Shown here one piece after another: positions 1 through 6,231 of a DNA stretch of 8,576 nucleotides. A program made the position numbers and the translations under genes. Every line of letters begins with the position of its first letter. Position 1 is the stretch's first letter. The stretch is from contig CAMKAR010000079.1 in the NCBI GenBank assembly GCA_946410535.1, forward strand, positions 1 to 8,576, read 5' to 3'. The notes under the pieces are model-generated. The model ran no database searches. It worked only from the letters and a program-made list of their open reading frames with translations, and was not told the origin of the DNA. Source of the stretch: an uncultured Bacteroidales bacterium (GTDB lineage Bacteria > Bacteroidota > Bacteroidia > Bacteroidales > F082).

Positions 1-57
1 CCGCCGCGACGATGATACTGCGCCAACGCGTGGGAAAGTAGTTCGTCGCCCTCCCAT
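1..57 (+). rRNA. rrf: 5S ribosomal RNA, 3' end (partial)
   Basis: The first 57 bases resemble the 3' third of bacterial 5S rRNA. The segment GACGATGATACTGCG corresponds to the conserved GCCGATGGTACTGCG region, and GTGGGAAAGTAG followed by GTCGCC corresponds to the conserved GUGGGAGAGUAGGUCGYYGCC loop and 3' helix strand. The 5' two thirds lie outside the window, so a 16S-23S-5S operon presumably ends here. The 3' boundary is approximate, set by where the terminal-helix strand CGCCCTCCC ends. A strong terminator follows within ten bases, as expected for the last gene of an rRNA operon. The identification rests on recalled family sequence, not on a covariance-model search. Confidence 0.85.
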
Positions 58-63
58 AGCGGG

Positions 64-94
64 AAGCCCGCACCACATCGGTGCGGGCTTTCTT
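64..94 (+). terminator. Intrinsic terminator of the rRNA operon
   Basis: AAGCCCGCACC (64-74) and GGTGCGGGCTT (80-90) form a perfect 11-bp GC-rich stem around the five-base loop ACATC, followed by TCTT. It sits just after the 5S 3' end and separates it from serS. A small second hairpin, TTGCT/AGCAA with a TTAT loop, follows at 93-106. Confidence 0.92.
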
Positions 95-143
95 GCTTTA
101 TAGCAACCGAAACTTTTTTTCCTCTCCTTTCATCCTTTTTTCC

Positions 144-151
144 TATCTTTG
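144..151 (+). promoter_or_regulatory. Bacteroidota -7 box for serS
   Basis: TATCTTTG matches the Bacteroidota -7 consensus TAnnTTTG exactly and lies 29 bases before the serS ATG. No TTTG -33 element stands out; the upstream DNA is T- and C-rich (113-143). This gives serS a promoter of its own after the rRNA terminator. Confidence 0.75.
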
Positions 152-180
152 CCCGTTCTAACGAAGCAAATCAATTCACT

Positions 181-1458
181 ATGATAGACATCAAGTTTTT
201 AGTCAAGAACCCTGACGTGGTCAGGGAGAACATCAAGAAGAAATTCCAAGACAACAAGCTTCCGCTCGTCGACGAAGCCATTAGTTTATACACCCAATAT
301 TGTGATTGCCAGCAACGTGCCGACGATTTGCGCTCACAGCGCAACTCGATCTCTAAGGAGATTGGTATCCTTTTCAAAAACAAGGAAGTCGAGAAAGCCA
401 ACGAGATGAAGAAACTCGTGGAAGCCAATGCACTGGAGTTGGAACAGCTCGGCAAACAACAGACCTCGCTCATGGAACAACTCACCAAGGTGATGTATGC
501 CATCCCCAACATCATCGCGCCTGAGGTGCCGATTGGGAAGGACGACACTTTCAATGTGGAAAAGGAACGCTTCGGCGAGCCTGTGGTTCCCGATTTCGAG
601 GTGCCTTATCATGCCGATATCATGGCCAAGTTCAATGGCTTGGATTTGGATTCGGCCCATCGTGTGGCGGGCAATGGCTTCTATTACCTGATGGGCGACA
701 TCGCGCGCTTGCATTCCGCCGTCATCACCTACGCCCGCGACTTCATGATCAACCGTGGCTTCACCTATTGCGTGCCGCCTTTCATGGTGCGCAGCGAGAT
801 CGTCAGCGGTGTAATGAGTTTCGCCGAGATGGACGCCATGATGTATAAGATCGAAGGCGAAGACCTCTATCTCATCGGCACCAGCGAGCATTCAATGATT
901 GGGAAATTCATCGACCAAATCATCCCTGAGGATTCGTTGCCGCTTACTTTGACGAGCTATTCTCCCTGCTTCCGCAAGGAGAAAGGTGCCCACGGCATCG
1001 AGGAACGCGGAGTGTATCGCATCCACCAGTTCGAGAAACAGGAGATGGTGGTGCTTTGCAAGCAAGAGGAAGCCGACTACTGGTATGAGCAGATGTGGAA
1101 AAACACCGTTGAGCTGTTCCGCTCGATGGACATTCCCGTGCGTACATTAGAGTGTTGTTCAGGCGACTTGGCCGACCTGAAGGTGAAGTCGCTCGACGTG
1201 GAGGCATGGTCGCCGCGCCAGAAGAAATACTTCGAGGTGGGCAGCTGTTCCTATCTTGGTGATGCACAGGCTCGTAGGCTGAAGATCAGGATCAAGGGCA
1301 AGAACGGCAACTACTTTGCGCACACTTTAAATAATACGGTAGTTGCCCCGCCGCGCATGTTGATCGCCTTCTTGGAGAACAACCTCCGCGCCGACGGTAG
1401 CGTGGCCATCCCGAAAGCCTTGCAACCTTATATGGGTGGAAAAACTGAAATCAGATGA
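181..1458 (+). CDS. serS: Seryl-tRNA synthetase (class II), clostridial-like type
   Basis: Charges tRNA(Ser) with serine in the cytoplasm, using ATP through a seryl-adenylate; also the first step towards selenocysteinyl-tRNA where that exists. The 425-residue length is normal. Residues 1-110 form the charged N-terminal arm (long coiled coil, about 28-105) that contacts the tRNA variable arm. The catalytic core carries the serine-site TSE (234-236), class II motif 2 (FRKE 264-267 through HQFEKQE 282-288) and motif 3 (HTLNNT 381-386, arginine 392, FLEN 397-400). These motifs are divergent: the usual Bacteroidota enzyme, as I recall it, has TAEVP and an NGS-type motif 3, whereas GTSEHSMIG, FRKEKGAHGIEERG and NNTVVAPPRM match a type I associate with Clostridia. 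The ATG at 181 is supported by the -7 box at 144-151. Transfer from Firmicutes is inferred, not proven. Confidence 0.96.
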   Translation: MIDIKFLVKNPDVVRENIKKKFQDNKLPLVDEAISLYTQYCDCQQRADDLRSQRNSISKEIGILFKNKEVEKANEMKKLVEANALELEQLGKQQTSLMEQLTKVMYAIPNIIAPEVPIGKDDTFNVEKERFGEPVVPDFEVPYHADIMAKFNGLDLDSAHRVAGNGFYYLMGDIARLHSAVITYARDFMINRGFTYCVPPFMVRSEIVSGVMSFAEMDAMMYKIEGEDLYLIGTSEHSMIGKFIDQIIPEDSLPLTLTSYSPCFRKEKGAHGIEERGVYRIHQFEKQEMVVLCKQEEADYWYEQMWKNTVELFRSMDIPVRTLECCSGDLADLKVKSLDVEAWSPRQKKYFEVGSCSYLGDAQARRLKIRIKGKNGNYFAHTLNNTVVAPPRMLIAFLENNLRADGSVAIPKALQPYMGGKTEIR

Positions 1459-1505
1459 ATAGGTCACAAAACTTTCAAAACCTGCAAAACTTGTTTTTGT
1501 GGTAT

Positions 1506-1530
1506 GGCGACACCCAACCGGGTTGTCGCC
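1506..1530. repeat. Hairpin 1 of the 1464-1598 element
   Basis: GGCGAC (1506-1511) pairs with GTCGCC (1525-1530), and ACCC (1512-1515) with GGGT (1520-1523), leaving T1524 bulged and a four-base AACC loop (1516-1519). No T-tract follows, so it is not a standard intrinsic terminator for serS. Confidence 0.75.
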
Positions 1531-1557
1531 GGAAAGCAGGCCGGTTGGCTGCTTTCC
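1531..1557. repeat. Hairpin 2 of the 1464-1598 element
   Basis: GGAAAGCAG (1531-1539) and CTGCTTTCC (1549-1557) form a perfect 9-bp stem. The tip contains CCGGTTGG (1541-1548), the exact reverse complement of CCAACCGG (1514-1521) in the tip of hairpin 1. It follows hairpin 1 without a gap and has no T-tract. Confidence 0.75.
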
Positions 1558-1612
1558 AACTTCTAAGGTAGGTTTTGTGAGTTTTGTGGGTTTTGTGATA
1601 AAATAGAACAAT

Positions 1613-2554
1613 ATGGATATATCAGTTGTAGTACCGCTGCTGAATGAGGCCGAGTCGCTGCCCGAGTTGGAGGCTTGGATCCGTCGCGTGATGGAGGAAC
1701 ATCATTTCTCCTACGAAATCGTCTTTGTCGACGATGGATCAACCGACAATTCGTGGGCCGTCATCCAACAACTTTCTCAGTCTAATCCTAATGTGAAGGC
1801 CTTGCGTTTCAGAAGGAATTACGGCAAGTCGCCGGCACTGAACGAAGGCTTTAAGATCGTGCAAGGCGACGTGGTCATCACGATGGATGCCGACCTCCAG
1901 GACAGCCCCGACGAAATCCCCGAGCTCTACAAGATGATCAAGGAAGATGGCTATGATCTCGTATCAGGCTGGAAGAAAGTGCGTTACGACTCCAAACTGA
2001 TGAAAAACATCCCTTCGAAGTTCTTCAACTGGACCACACGGCGCATGTCGGGCATCAAGCTTCACGACTTCAATTGCGGCCTGAAGGCCTATCGCAACGA
2101 GGTGGTGAAAAACATCCAGGTGTATGGCGAGATGCATCGTTACATCCCCGTCATCGCCAAGATGAACGGTTTCAGTCATATAGGCGAGAAGGTGGTGCAT
2201 CATCAGAAGCGGAAATACGGCAGCAGCAAGTTCGGCTTGAGCCGTTTCGTTCGCGGTTACCTCGACCTGCTGACCATCAATTTCATCTCGAAGTTCAGCA
2301 ACCGACCGATGCACTTCTTCGGCCTGTTAGGTTCCATCACGTTCCTAATAGGTTTTGTCATTGCCATCTATTTGACTTGCATCCGTCTGTTTGCCCATGC
2401 CTATGGCATGACAAACCGTCCGTTGTTCTATTTTGCGCTGTTGGCCATCATCATTGGCGTGCAGCTTTTCTCGACGGGCTTCCTTGCCGAGATGGTTACC
2501 TCAACCCAGCGCGACAAACGGGTGTATTCCATATCGGAGCGCATCAACGCCTAA
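1613..2554 (+). CDS. GT2 family glycosyltransferase, DPM1/GtrB-like, membrane-anchored
   Basis: Probably transfers a sugar from a nucleotide donor to a polyisoprenyl phosphate on the inner face of the cytoplasmic membrane, supplying a lipid-linked sugar for surface glycan modification. The 313 residues have a GT-A domain (1-230) with N-terminal VVVPLLNE, the donor-binding VDDGSTD (39-45), the metal-binding DAD in MDADLQD (91-97), the conserved HDFNCGLKAYR (151-161) and KRKYGSSKFG (199-208). Two C-terminal transmembrane helices (about 235-257 and 270-293) give the GtrB/CsbB/ArnC-like layout. Sugar and acceptor cannot be read from sequence. Start ATG 1613 begins directly with the family's MDISVVVP strand. 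No exact -7 box is visible; TAGGTTTTG at 1569-1577 is a near match with one extra T, so readthrough from serS is also possible. A terminator follows at 2561. Confidence 0.87.
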   Translation: MDISVVVPLLNEAESLPELEAWIRRVMEEHHFSYEIVFVDDGSTDNSWAVIQQLSQSNPNVKALRFRRNYGKSPALNEGFKIVQGDVVITMDADLQDSPDEIPELYKMIKEDGYDLVSGWKKVRYDSKLMKNIPSKFFNWTTRRMSGIKLHDFNCGLKAYRNEVVKNIQVYGEMHRYIPVIAKMNGFSHIGEKVVHHQKRKYGSSKFGLSRFVRGYLDLLTINFISKFSNRPMHFFGLLGSITFLIGFVIAIYLTCIRLFAHAYGMTNRPLFYFALLAIIIGVQLFSTGFLAEMVTSTQRDKRVYSISERINA

Positions 2555-2560
2555 CGAATA

Positions 2561-2589
2561 AAGCCACCGCAAGGTGGCTTTTTTGTTTT
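2561..2589 (+). terminator. Intrinsic terminator after the glycosyltransferase
   Basis: AAGCCACC (2561-2568) and GGTGGCTT (2573-2580) form a perfect 8-bp stem with a GCAA tetraloop, followed by TTTTGTTTT. It starts six bases after the glycosyltransferase stop codon. Confidence 0.93.
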
Positions 2590-2611
2590 AGATTTGTTCC
2601 GATTTGTTTCC

Positions 2612-2638
2612 CGAAAAGAAAAGAATCCCATTCTTTTC
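2612..2638 (-). terminator. Intrinsic terminator of the minus-strand acidic-tail gene
   Basis: On the minus strand GAAAAGAAT and ATTCTTTTC (plus 2638-2618) form a perfect 9-bp stem with a GGG loop, followed by TTTTC. The stem overlaps the stop codon at 2637-2639. With the 2561 terminator it makes a back-to-back pair between convergent genes. The stem is AT-rich, hence weaker than its partner. Confidence 0.75.
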
Positions 2639-3068
2639 AATACAAGTCATCTATGTTTCCGTCGAAACTCTCGTCGAAGCTGTCGCCAAACTCGTCAGTG
2701 AAGTCTTCCTCATCGTATTCGTCCTCAAACTCGTCGAACGGTGAGTCGTCGGCAAAGTCGTTGTTCTCCCAGTCGAAGTCGCGTTCGAGCCTCGATTCGT
2801 CGAAGGCTTCCTCTTCGTCGTGTTCGTTGATGAAGCTGTCTATTTCGTCGTCGCTCATCTTGTCGAAGTTGACATCGAGTAGGGCCGAGTCGTTGATGCT
2901 GCGGCTCATCGACTTGAGTTCGCGCATCACCGAGGGTGAGACGTAGAACTCGTCGATGTTTTCCTCGCAATACTTCAAGTATTTAGGGTCTTTTTGGTAC
3001 ACTTCGGCGATGGTCATGCCTTCGTATTTGCCGAAAGTGAAAACTGAATCAATGTCATAGAATTTCAT
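2637..3068 (-). CDS. Small protein with ExoX C-terminal-like motif and acidic tail
   Basis: Function unknown. The first 45 of 143 residues contain FTFGKYEG (10-17), TIAEVYQKDPKYLKYC (19-34) and an acidic helix, the FGK(Y/H)xGxxxxEVxxxDPxYL pattern I recognise from the small domain found at the C-terminus of ExoX-like exonucleases and in many Bacteroidota proteins. No nuclease catalytic domain is present. Residues 71-143 are low-complexity and aromatic-acidic: 35 of 73 are Asp or Glu against two Arg and no Lys, with recurring FDE/DFD/DEF units. The ATG at 3068 is chosen over an upstream one at 3116: the candidate -7 box (3114-3121) overlaps that earlier codon, and the conserved motif begins soon after 3068. 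It lies 83 bases behind the DUF486 gene on the same strand. A nucleic-acid mimic or chaperone-like acidic protein is speculation. Confidence 0.8.
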   Translation of the reverse strand: MKFYDIDSVFTFGKYEGMTIAEVYQKDPKYLKYCEENIDEFYVSPSVMRELKSMSRSINDSALLDVNFDKMSDDEIDSFINEHDEEEAFDESRLERDFDWENNDFADDSPFDEFEDEYDEEDFTDEFGDSFDESFDGNIDDLY

Positions 3069-3113
3069 ATCGTAACCTTTCTTTTTGTCCTTTTTTTGTC
3101 GTTTTTCGTGCCG

Positions 3114-3121
3114 CAAATATC
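3114..3121 (-). promoter_or_regulatory. Candidate -7 box for the acidic-tail gene
   Basis: On the minus strand GATATTTG matches TAnnTTTG at seven of eight consensus positions scored loosely (first base differs). It lies 45 bases before the ATG at 3068, within the gap after the DUF486 gene. It is the weakest of the seven -7 boxes proposed here. Confidence 0.45.
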
Positions 3122-3151
3122 ATGCAAATTTCCGTTCGGCGCAACAAATTT

Positions 3152-3523
3152 CTATTTTTTGAAGGCGAAAAACACGGCGAGCACGATAAAGATGAATGAA
3201 ACGATGTGGTTCCAACGGAACGTCTCGGTCTTGAACACGGTGATGACGATGGTGGTGAACACCGTGAGCGAGACGGCTTCCTGTATGACTTTCAGCTGGA
3301 TGAGGTTGAACGGCCCTCCGTTGACGGCTGCCCCGATGCGGTTGGCAGGAATCATGAATGAATATTCGAACAAGGCGATGCCCCACGACATGAGGATGAC
3401 CAAAAACAGGGGCCAGTCTTTCGATGAGGGGACAATCTCGATCAACTTGAGTTGCCCATACCAGGCAAAAGTCATGAAAACGTTGGAAACGATGAGTAAT
3501 AATATGGTGTATAATCCTTTCAT
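3152..3523 (-). CDS. DUF486 (DMT-like) small membrane protein
   Basis: An inner-membrane protein of 123 residues with four predicted transmembrane helices at about 3-25, 37-56, 76-97 and 104-121. The conserved core of DUF486 proteins is visible: SWGIALFEYSFMIPANRIG (46-64) followed by GPFNLIQLKVIQE (70-82). This family resembles half of a drug/metabolite transporter and is usually named DMT family protein; I know of no established substrate. Length fits the family. The ATG at 3523 lies 23 bases after an exact -7 box on the minus strand. The gene is divergent from the sodium symporter and precedes the acidic-tail gene, though the latter seems to have its own promoter. Confidence 0.88.
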   Translation of the reverse strand: MKGLYTILLLIVSNVFMTFAWYGQLKLIEIVPSSKDWPLFLVILMSWGIALFEYSFMIPANRIGAAVNGGPFNLIQLKVIQEAVSLTVFTTIVITVFKTETFRWNHIVSFIFIVLAVFFAFKK

Positions 3524-3546
3524 TGTCTGTGGTTTCTATCGGGCGG

Positions 3547-3554
3547 CAAAAATA
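3547..3554 (-). promoter_or_regulatory. -7 box for the DUF486 gene
   Basis: On the minus strand TATTTTTG is an exact TAnnTTTG match, 23 bases before the ATG at 3523. It faces away from the symporter -7 box at 3589-3596, so the two form a compact divergent promoter. Confidence 0.78.
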
Positions 3555-3588
3555 GCGTTTTTTTGGGCGCGAAAGCCGTATTTATTCC

Positions 3589-3596
3589 TATTTTTG
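3589..3596 (+). promoter_or_regulatory. -7 box for the sodium symporter
   Basis: TATTTTTG is an exact TAnnTTTG match, 20 bases before the ATG at 3617. A TTTG at 3562-3565 could serve as the -33 element, though its 23-base spacing is longer than ideal. Its position rules out the in-frame TTG at 3563 as a translation start. Confidence 0.8.
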
Positions 3597-3616
3597 CGCA
3601 ATCAAAAGCAAATCCC

Positions 3617-5095
3617 ATGACACCAACCATTATCCTTGTCGTTTTCATCGCCTATACGATCCTTTTGTTTGTCATTTCGCACTTCACGGCCCGCCGGTCC
3701 GACAACAACGCCTTTTTCCGTGGCAACAGGAACTCGCCGTGGTTTGTGGTGGCCTATGGCATGATAGGTGCTTCTTTGTCGGGCGTGACTTTCATGTCGG
3801 TGCCCGGTGGCGTTTATACGGGGCAATTCACCTATATGCCGCTCGTGTTTGGCTATGTTCTTGGTTATGCGGTGATTGCCTTGGTTTTGTTGCCTTTGTA
3901 TTATCGCCTTAACCTGACCTCTATCTACACCTATTTGAATATGCGGTTCGGGCCGGTTTCGGAGAAGACGGGCGCGGCGTTTTTCATTTTGTCGCGACTG
4001 TTGGGCTCGGCCTTGCGGATGTATCTTGTTGTGTTTGTGCTTTATGAATTTGTCTTCAAGGCTTGGGGGATCCCGTTTTGGGTGCCGGCGGTGATTTTCA
4101 TCGGCATCATCTTGCTCTACACTTTCAAGGGCGGCATCAAGACCGTGGTTTGGACCGACACTTTACAGACCACTTTCCTTCTTTTGGCGGCTTTCCTGAC
4201 GGCGTGGTACATCATGAAAAACCTCAACATCTCGTTAGGCGACCTGCTGAAAGCGGCCTCCGACAATGGTTACACGAAAGTTTTTGAGATCGATTGGACG
4301 CACAACAAGTTTTGGGTCAAGCAAATCCTCAGCGGAATGTTCATCACCATTACCATGACGGGCCTCGACCAAGATATGATGCAGAAAAACCTGACTTGCA
4401 AGAATTTGCGTGACGCACAGAAGAATGTGATGACATCAAGTCTGCTGTTTGTCGTAGTCAATGCGCTTTTCCTCTGCTTGGGTGCTGCCTTGATTTATTA
4501 TGCCCAGGCCACGAGTTTCACGCTGCCAGTGAATGAGGCTGGCGTGGTGGTCAACGACAAGATTTTCCCCTCGGTGGCCTTCTCTTTGAGCAAGTTCACG
4601 GCGATTGTCTTCGTCATCGGGCTTGTGGCGGCAGGCTATTCGAGTGCCGATGGCACACTGACGGCTTTAACCACGACATTCTGCTTCGACTTCATGCACT
4701 TCGACAAGAAACAGATGACAGAGGAGCAAATCACCCGCTACCGCAAATGGGTGCATGTGGCTTTTGCCTTGCTTTACTTGTTGGTTATCATTGCATTCCG
4801 TCCGTTCCACAACGAGTCATTAATAGATAAGGTGTTCGACATTGCGGGATATACCTACGGGCCATTGTTGGGTTTGTACACCTTCGGACTGTTCGTCAAG
4901 AACCGTAAGGTCATCGACAAAGCCGTTCCTTACATTGCCGTGGCTTCGCCTGTCATTTGTTATTTCTTGAAGCTGTATTCCCCTCAGTTGCTTTTTGGAT
5001 ATAAGATAGGATTCGAGATATTGATAATCAATGGTTTACTAACTTTCTTGGCCTTGATGCTTTTCAGCAAAAAGGAAAAAACGGCCACGGAATGA
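3617..5095 (+). CDS. Sodium:solute symporter (SSS family)
   Basis: Inner-membrane transporter that couples uptake of a small solute to Na+ entry. The 492 residues are almost wholly hydrophobic with about 13 helices, from 4-22 through 463-483. Family hallmarks seen: N-terminal ARRSDNNAFFRGNRNSPWF with GASLSGVTFMSVPG (51-64), the SSS signature region GGIKTVVWTDTLQT (172-185), GLDQDMMQKNL (249-259) and AAGYSSADGTL (338-348), where the serines correspond to the Na2 site of LeuT-fold symporters such as vSGLT. The solute cannot be assigned; no catabolic genes lie beside it. ATG 3617 is used because an in-frame TTG at 3563 is upstream of the -7 box. The C-terminus is short, charged and cytoplasmic. 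No terminator follows; the next gene has its own -7 box 20 bases after the stop. Confidence 0.92.
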   Translation: MTPTIILVVFIAYTILLFVISHFTARRSDNNAFFRGNRNSPWFVVAYGMIGASLSGVTFMSVPGGVYTGQFTYMPLVFGYVLGYAVIALVLLPLYYRLNLTSIYTYLNMRFGPVSEKTGAAFFILSRLLGSALRMYLVVFVLYEFVFKAWGIPFWVPAVIFIGIILLYTFKGGIKTVVWTDTLQTTFLLLAAFLTAWYIMKNLNISLGDLLKAASDNGYTKVFEIDWTHNKFWVKQILSGMFITITMTGLDQDMMQKNLTCKNLRDAQKNVMTSSLLFVVVNALFLCLGAALIYYAQATSFTLPVNEAGVVVNDKIFPSVAFSLSKFTAIVFVIGLVAAGYSSADGTLTALTTTFCFDFMHFDKKQMTEEQITRYRKWVHVAFALLYLLVIIAFRPFHNESLIDKVFDIAGYTYGPLLGLYTFGLFVKNRKVIDKAVPYIAVASPVICYFLKLYSPQLLFGYKIGFEILIINGLLTFLALMLFSKKEKTATE

Positions 5096-5115
5096 TGCGA
5101 TTGCAGGAAAATTTG

Positions 5116-5123
5116 TATTTTTG
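5116..5123 (+). promoter_or_regulatory. -7 box for the DUF4831-like gene
   Basis: TATTTTTG is an exact TAnnTTTG match, 25 bases before the ATG at 5149 and 20 bases after the symporter stop codon. No clear -33 TTTG is seen at the expected distance, which falls at the end of the symporter gene. Confidence 0.75.
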
Positions 5124-5148
5124 AGGCTCGAAACTAAACCTTACGAAG

Positions 5149-6231
5149 ATGAATAAGATTTTCACCAAAATTACGCTCGCCTTGTTGGCCATGTGCTTCA
5201 TGTGTGGTCATGCACAGGCTCAATTCACGACAACGTTTGCCAAGAATGCCACTCCTGGCCAGCAAAACGGCTTGTATTATTCCTTGCCACAGACCATGTT
5301 GAGGCTTGATTTCGTCATCGAGGAGACACGGCTTGAACAAAGTCCCCTAAGTGATTATGCTTCAACCTATATGGCCATGGCTGACTATGTGGAGTATGAG
5401 ACCACGGAGTATCGTCTTTTGGACGTGAAAATGAGCACCGTGGCCTCTCCCGATCCCAACGCGCTGTTTTTCGTTTCGGTTGGTAGCGTTAGGGGAGGCA
5501 GCAAGACGCAGTTTGGCATCATGCCCAATGGCATTATCCGTAGCGTGGGTGTCGACAATGGCGAGGAGGAAACTTTGCCAATCCCATCTGAAACGCCATG
5601 TTGCAAGACCGAACCTGTCGCACAAGTCGACGGTAAGTTGATGGAGCTGATCACGACGGGCAAGTCGAACGCGCAGTTGGCCAAGGAAATCGCCGACAAG
5701 ATCGAGGAAATCCGCTCGGCCAAGTTCAAGTTGATTTCGGGCTATTATGAAATCGCCTTCAATCCTGAGACGTTCAAGATGATGTATGAAAAGCTGGATG
5801 CCATGGAAAAGGAATACACCAACCTGCTGCTTGGTAACCAAGTGAAGAAGACGGTGGTGAAGACGGTGTATGTGATTCCGAACAAGGAAGTGCCTACGCA
5901 GACGGTGGCCAAGTTTTCGGAGAATGACGGCCTGACCGTTGGAACGGCTGGTTCGGGAGAGATGATTACGGTGCAAACATTGCCGCTCAACACGATGGCA
6001 GCCATCAATGCGCCAAGCCAGTCGGCCATTGAGTCGGTGACCTATGAGAACAAGGTGTTTTATCGCGTGCCTGAGACGGCCAACGTGAAAGTGACTTGCG
6101 GAAACAAGGTCATGCTGGAGGATAGGGTTATGGTTAACCAGTTGGGTTTCATTATGATGGCTCCGTTGACCAACACGAAGATTGTGTTCGACACCGAGAC
6201 GGGCCAAATCATCAACATGAGGATGCAATAA
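5149..6231 (+). CDS. Exported DUF4831-like protein
   Basis: Function unknown; predicted periplasmic or surface protein. The 360 residues start with a classical signal peptide (MNKIFTK, hydrophobic 8-19, then HAQA with cleavage likely after residue 24). The cysteines in it are not in a lipobox, so it is probably not a lipoprotein. The mature protein begins with GLYYSLPQTMLRL (41-53), has an Asp/Asn-rich beta-type middle, a charged helical segment (about 173-230), and repeats the theme near the end with FYRVPET (304-310) and QLGFIMMAPL (331-340). That pair of YxxP-containing motifs is what I recall from the Bacteroidota-specific DUF4831 family, whose length is similar. The assignment is from memory. 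Its stop lies inside the kdsA coding end, and a terminator for it may lie within kdsA (6271-6320). Confidence 0.8.
   Translation: MNKIFTKITLALLAMCFMCGHAQAQFTTTFAKNATPGQQNGLYYSLPQTMLRLDFVIEETRLEQSPLSDYASTYMAMADYVEYETTEYRLLDVKMSTVASPDPNALFFVSVGSVRGGSKTQFGIMPNGIIRSVGVDNGEEETLPIPSETPCCKTEPVAQVDGKLMELITTGKSNAQLAKEIADKIEEIRSAKFKLISGYYEIAFNPETFKMMYEKLDAMEKEYTNLLLGNQVKKTVVKTVYVIPNKEVPTQTVAKFSENDGLTVGTAGSGEMITVQTLPLNTMAAINAPSQSAIESVTYENKVFYRVPETANVKVTCGNKVMLEDRVMVNQLGFIMMAPLTNTKIVFDTETGQIINMRMQ

Larger units (their letters stand above)
1464..1598. repeat. Composite palindromic intergenic element with 9-base repeats
   Basis: The serS-glycosyltransferase gap is highly organised. The left end has three tandem 9-mers, TCACAAAAC, TTTCAAAAC and CTGCAAAAC (1464-1490). 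The right end has three tandem 9-mers in inverted sense, GTTTTGTGA, GTTTTGTGG and GTTTTGTGA (1572-1598). The outermost pair is a perfect 9-bp inverted repeat; the inner pairs match over GTTTTG. Between them are two adjacent hairpins (1506-1530 and 1531-1557). No transposase is present, so a REP- or MITE-like non-autonomous element or a structured RNA are both possible. A pentamer AATAG lies near each end (1458-1462, 1602-1606) but does not abut the arms symmetrically. Confidence 0.65.

Noticed and set aside
334..891. A 185-codon open frame antisense to serS
   Set aside because: Low-complexity His/Ala/Leu composition and full overlap with an unmistakable serS indicate a codon-bias artefact.
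1464..1598. CRISPR array made of the 9-mer repeats
   Set aside because: Units are too short, there are no unique spacers of constant length, and no cas genes occur in the window.
1458..1606. AATAG at both ends of the 1464-1598 element as a target-site duplication
   Set aside because: The pentamer is one base from the left arm and three from the right, and is AT-rich and short, so chance is likely.
2074..2946. A 290-codon plus-strand frame crossing the glycosyltransferase end and the acidic-tail gene
   Set aside because: It runs out of phase through the glycosyltransferase, both terminators and then gives a poly-Ser tail that is only the complement of the Asp/Glu codons of the real minus-strand gene.
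3096..3620. A 174-codon plus-strand frame antisense to DUF486
   Set aside because: The minus-strand DUF486 reading has conserved motifs and an exact promoter; the plus-strand frame has neither.
5362..6228. A 288-codon open frame antisense to the DUF4831-like gene
   Set aside because: Its translation is His-, Arg- and Leu-rich without any recognisable domain, it lies wholly opposite a gene with a signal peptide, promoter and family motifs, and long antisense frames are expected from this codon usage.
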